Part shown: one piece after another, positions 62,807 to 64,000 of the stretch | Numbering within the stretch: position 1 is the first letter of the stretch | Layout: each line of letters begins with the position of its first letter | NCBI RefSeq assembly: GCF_003660165.1 | Contig: NZ_CP032829.1 | Location: 1,749,001-1,813,000 of the forward strand | Length of the DNA: 64,000 nt | DNA from: Sphingomonas paeninsulae | GTDB taxonomy: Bacteria > Pseudomonadota > Alphaproteobacteria > Sphingomonadales > Sphingomonadaceae | Reading direction: 5' to 3' | Made by a program: the position numbers and the translations under genes | Notes under the pieces: model-generated | What the model was told of the DNA's origin: nothing | The model's input: only the letters and a program-made list of their open reading frames with translations | Database searches by the model: none

Positions 62807-64000
62807 ATGGCCACTCGCCAACCGTTCACCGAGAAATACCGCCCCACCCGCTTCGAAGATCTGCATGGCCAAGATAAGGTGGTTGCTATGCTTCGGCGAC
62901 ATGTTGAAACCAACAACCTGTCGGCACTTCTCGCTGCCGGTCCTCCTGGAACCGGTAAGACCACTGCAATGCGAGTATTCTCACAGGCATTGCAGTGCCA
63001 TGCTCCCACGCCGTCGCCCTGTGGTAAATGCGCCTCATGCGTGTCGTTCAACGAGAACAAGCATCAGTATGTCCATTATGAATTCAGCGCTGCCAATCAC
63101 GGAGAATTATCCACTGCAGCTATGATTGCGAGTTTCAGCGGCTTTCACATGAACCGGCGGCTCGGAATATTCGCTGACGAAGTGCAGGGATTCGGACCTA
63201 GTGCCTCAGACGCCCTTTTACAGGTTACCGAACGTCCGACGGGGGACACCTACTATTTGTTCGCAACGTCGGAGCCGGAAAAGGTGCGTCCGGCATTGCG
63301 GTCTCGCCTGCTGACGCTGGAATTCAATCTCCTCACGCCAGCCGCTTCAATGAAGGTGCTCAAGGACATTTGTCTGCGCGAAGACATAACCTACGATCTC
63401 GACGCTCTCGAAATGCTTGTATCAGCTGGAAAAGGCTCAGCGCGCGAAATCGTGAAGCTCCTGGATAACATCTCGCAGCAAGGTCACGTCAACACGTCCT
63501 TAGTTTCCGATACCCTTCTGTTCGGATGGGCGTCGGCGATTGTTGAATACTGCTACGCCCTGCTCGAAGGGGACGTAGAAGCTCAGGAATTCGCTCTAAG
63601 CAGATGGCTGGTACCCCCTCAGCAAAAGGCAACAGGTATTCGCGACTTTCTTCTGTATTTGTTTAATTTCGAAATCGCCCGTCCGGCACGCAGCGCGATC
63701 GTGAATGCAGCTTTTCACACTGTATCGGCGGAGCAGCGACGACGGATTATAGCGGGGTTCCGCCCACGCGCGTCGAGGGCGAAGATGTCTCTCGAAACAT
63801 ACTGGCGGTTAATGATGAAGCATTGGAATTTCGATCATGCGAGGGTGATCGACGATGCTAACCTCAGTGTACGGCTGATAATCTTTGATAACCTGATCAA
63901 CGGCGATTTCGACGAACTGCCCCAGCCAAATGAAGCCAAAGTGATTGTGCCTTCGGACCGGCGCTATCGTATCCGCAGCCAGAATTTGCCGGTTACTCGG
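62807..64000 (+). CDS. DnaX-like clamp-loader ATPase, partial
   Basis: An open frame from ATG 62807 to the window end (398 residues, no stop). It starts RQPFTEKYRPTRFEDLHGQDKVV, the clamp-loader opening, then Walker A GPPGTGKTT (about 45-53), a four-Cys zinc module (residues 63-77, with CGKCASC), a Walker B-like region IFADEVQGFGPSASDALLQV (usually DEVHMLS) and the sensor region LFATSEPEKVRPALRSRLLTLEFN. The arginine-finger motif reads SRL where cellular gamma/tau has SRC. It is therefore a diverged second copy, not the host dnaX. It may load a clamp in island replication or serve a defence role; the C-terminus is unseen. Confidence 0.85.
   Translation, partial: MATRQPFTEKYRPTRFEDLHGQDKVVAMLRRHVETNNLSALLAAGPPGTGKTTAMRVFSQALQCHAPTPSPCGKCASCVSFNENKHQYVHYEFSAANHGELSTAAMIASFSGFHMNRRLGIFADEVQGFGPSASDALLQVTERPTGDTYYLFATSEPEKVRPALRSRLLTLEFNLLTPAASMKVLKDICLREDITYDLDALEMLVSAGKGSAREIVKLLDNISQQGHVNTSLVSDTLLFGWASAIVEYCYALLEGDVEAQEFALSRWLVPPQQKATGIRDFLLYLFNFEIARPARSAIVNAAFHTVSAEQRRRIIAGFRPRASRAKMSLETYWRLMMKHWNFDHARVIDDANLSVRLIIFDNLINGDFDELPQPNEAKVIVPSDRRYRIRSQNLPVTR

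Larger units (their letters stand above)
50360..64000. mobile_element. Integrative island (satellite-like), left part
   Basis: From the integrase onward the gene order is integrase, two small genes, AlpA-like excisionase, small genes, primase, RepA-like ATPase, a phage-type small-protein pair, then cargo. Genes are short, tightly overlapped and mostly of unknown family, unlike the chromosome to the left. No capsid, tail, terminase or conjugation gene is seen. The right boundary is outside the window. Confidence 0.8.

Noticed and set aside
1-64000. CRISPR arrays, tRNA and rRNA genes
   Set aside because: I saw no regularly spaced identical repeats, no cloverleaf with the conserved GGTTCGA arm, and no rRNA-like stretches. 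A tRNA at the island's left end was sought in 50340-50530 without success.

Overview
The window looks like about 50 kb of chromosome from a high-GC alphaproteobacterium of the Sphingomonadales type, followed by about 13.6 kb of an integrated mobile island that runs off the right edge. Pointers to the lineage are a CarD-type RNA polymerase regulator, a tamA-tamB pair, four TonB-dependent receptors (TBDRs) with sphingomonad-style EIVVTA/DTIVVTG TonB boxes, two receptor/PepSY/DUF3325 iron-uptake loci, and frequent GTG/TTG starts with ATGA or GTGA overlaps. This assignment rests on gene content seen by eye, not on a database search.

Region by region. 1-4.3 kb: a DUF2807 lipoprotein fragment, carD, an MFS exporter, msrB-msrA and a glutathione transferase. 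4.3-11 kb: an AT-rich spacer, a TBDR, two tandem secreted amidohydrolases, an Lrp/AsnC regulator and a DUF3299-like periplasmic protein; this looks like uptake and hydrolysis of a peptide-like compound. 11-17.4 kb: tamB and tamA. 17.5-22 kb: iron locus 1 (Fur-like box, siderophore TBDR, small membrane protein, PepSY reductase-like protein, DUF3325). 22-26.5 kb: a hybrid histidine kinase, cyclopropane fatty acid synthase and a Gfo/Idh oxidoreductase. 26.5-35.4 kb: a second peptide-utilisation cluster on the minus strand (TBDR, YfcC-type carrier, CocE/NonD hydrolase, LysR regulator, M28 peptidase). 35.5-36.7 kb: a CapA-like protein. 36.7-41.4 kb: iron locus 2, divergent around a Fur-like box. 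41.5-45.8 kb: an RND pump with its adaptor. 45.9-50.4 kb: small proteins, an HTH regulator with a triple 10-bp repeat, and a VIT/VWA surface protein with its dedicated sortase.

The island from about 50.4 kb begins with a tyrosine integrase, followed by two small genes, an AlpA-like excisionase, small HTH genes, a CHC2/TOPRIM primase and a RepA-like ATPase. That order recalls phage satellites and integrative elements; no capsid or tail genes are visible. Its cargo includes a Panacea-domain protein overlapped by a two-helix membrane protein (a candidate toxin-antitoxin pair), a four-gene operon of unknown function controlled by a probable repressor/operator switch, a restriction-endonuclease-like protein and a diverged DnaX-like clamp-loader ATPase cut by the window end.

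One pattern crosses the chromosomal part. Six genes (tamA, a PepSY gene, the histidine kinase, the Gfo/Idh gene, the CocE hydrolase and a siderophore TBDR) each carry one frameshift, and in every case adding one base to a run of four or five G/C restores a full-length protein. This looks like homopolymer under-calling rather than real gene decay, so those genes are probably functional.
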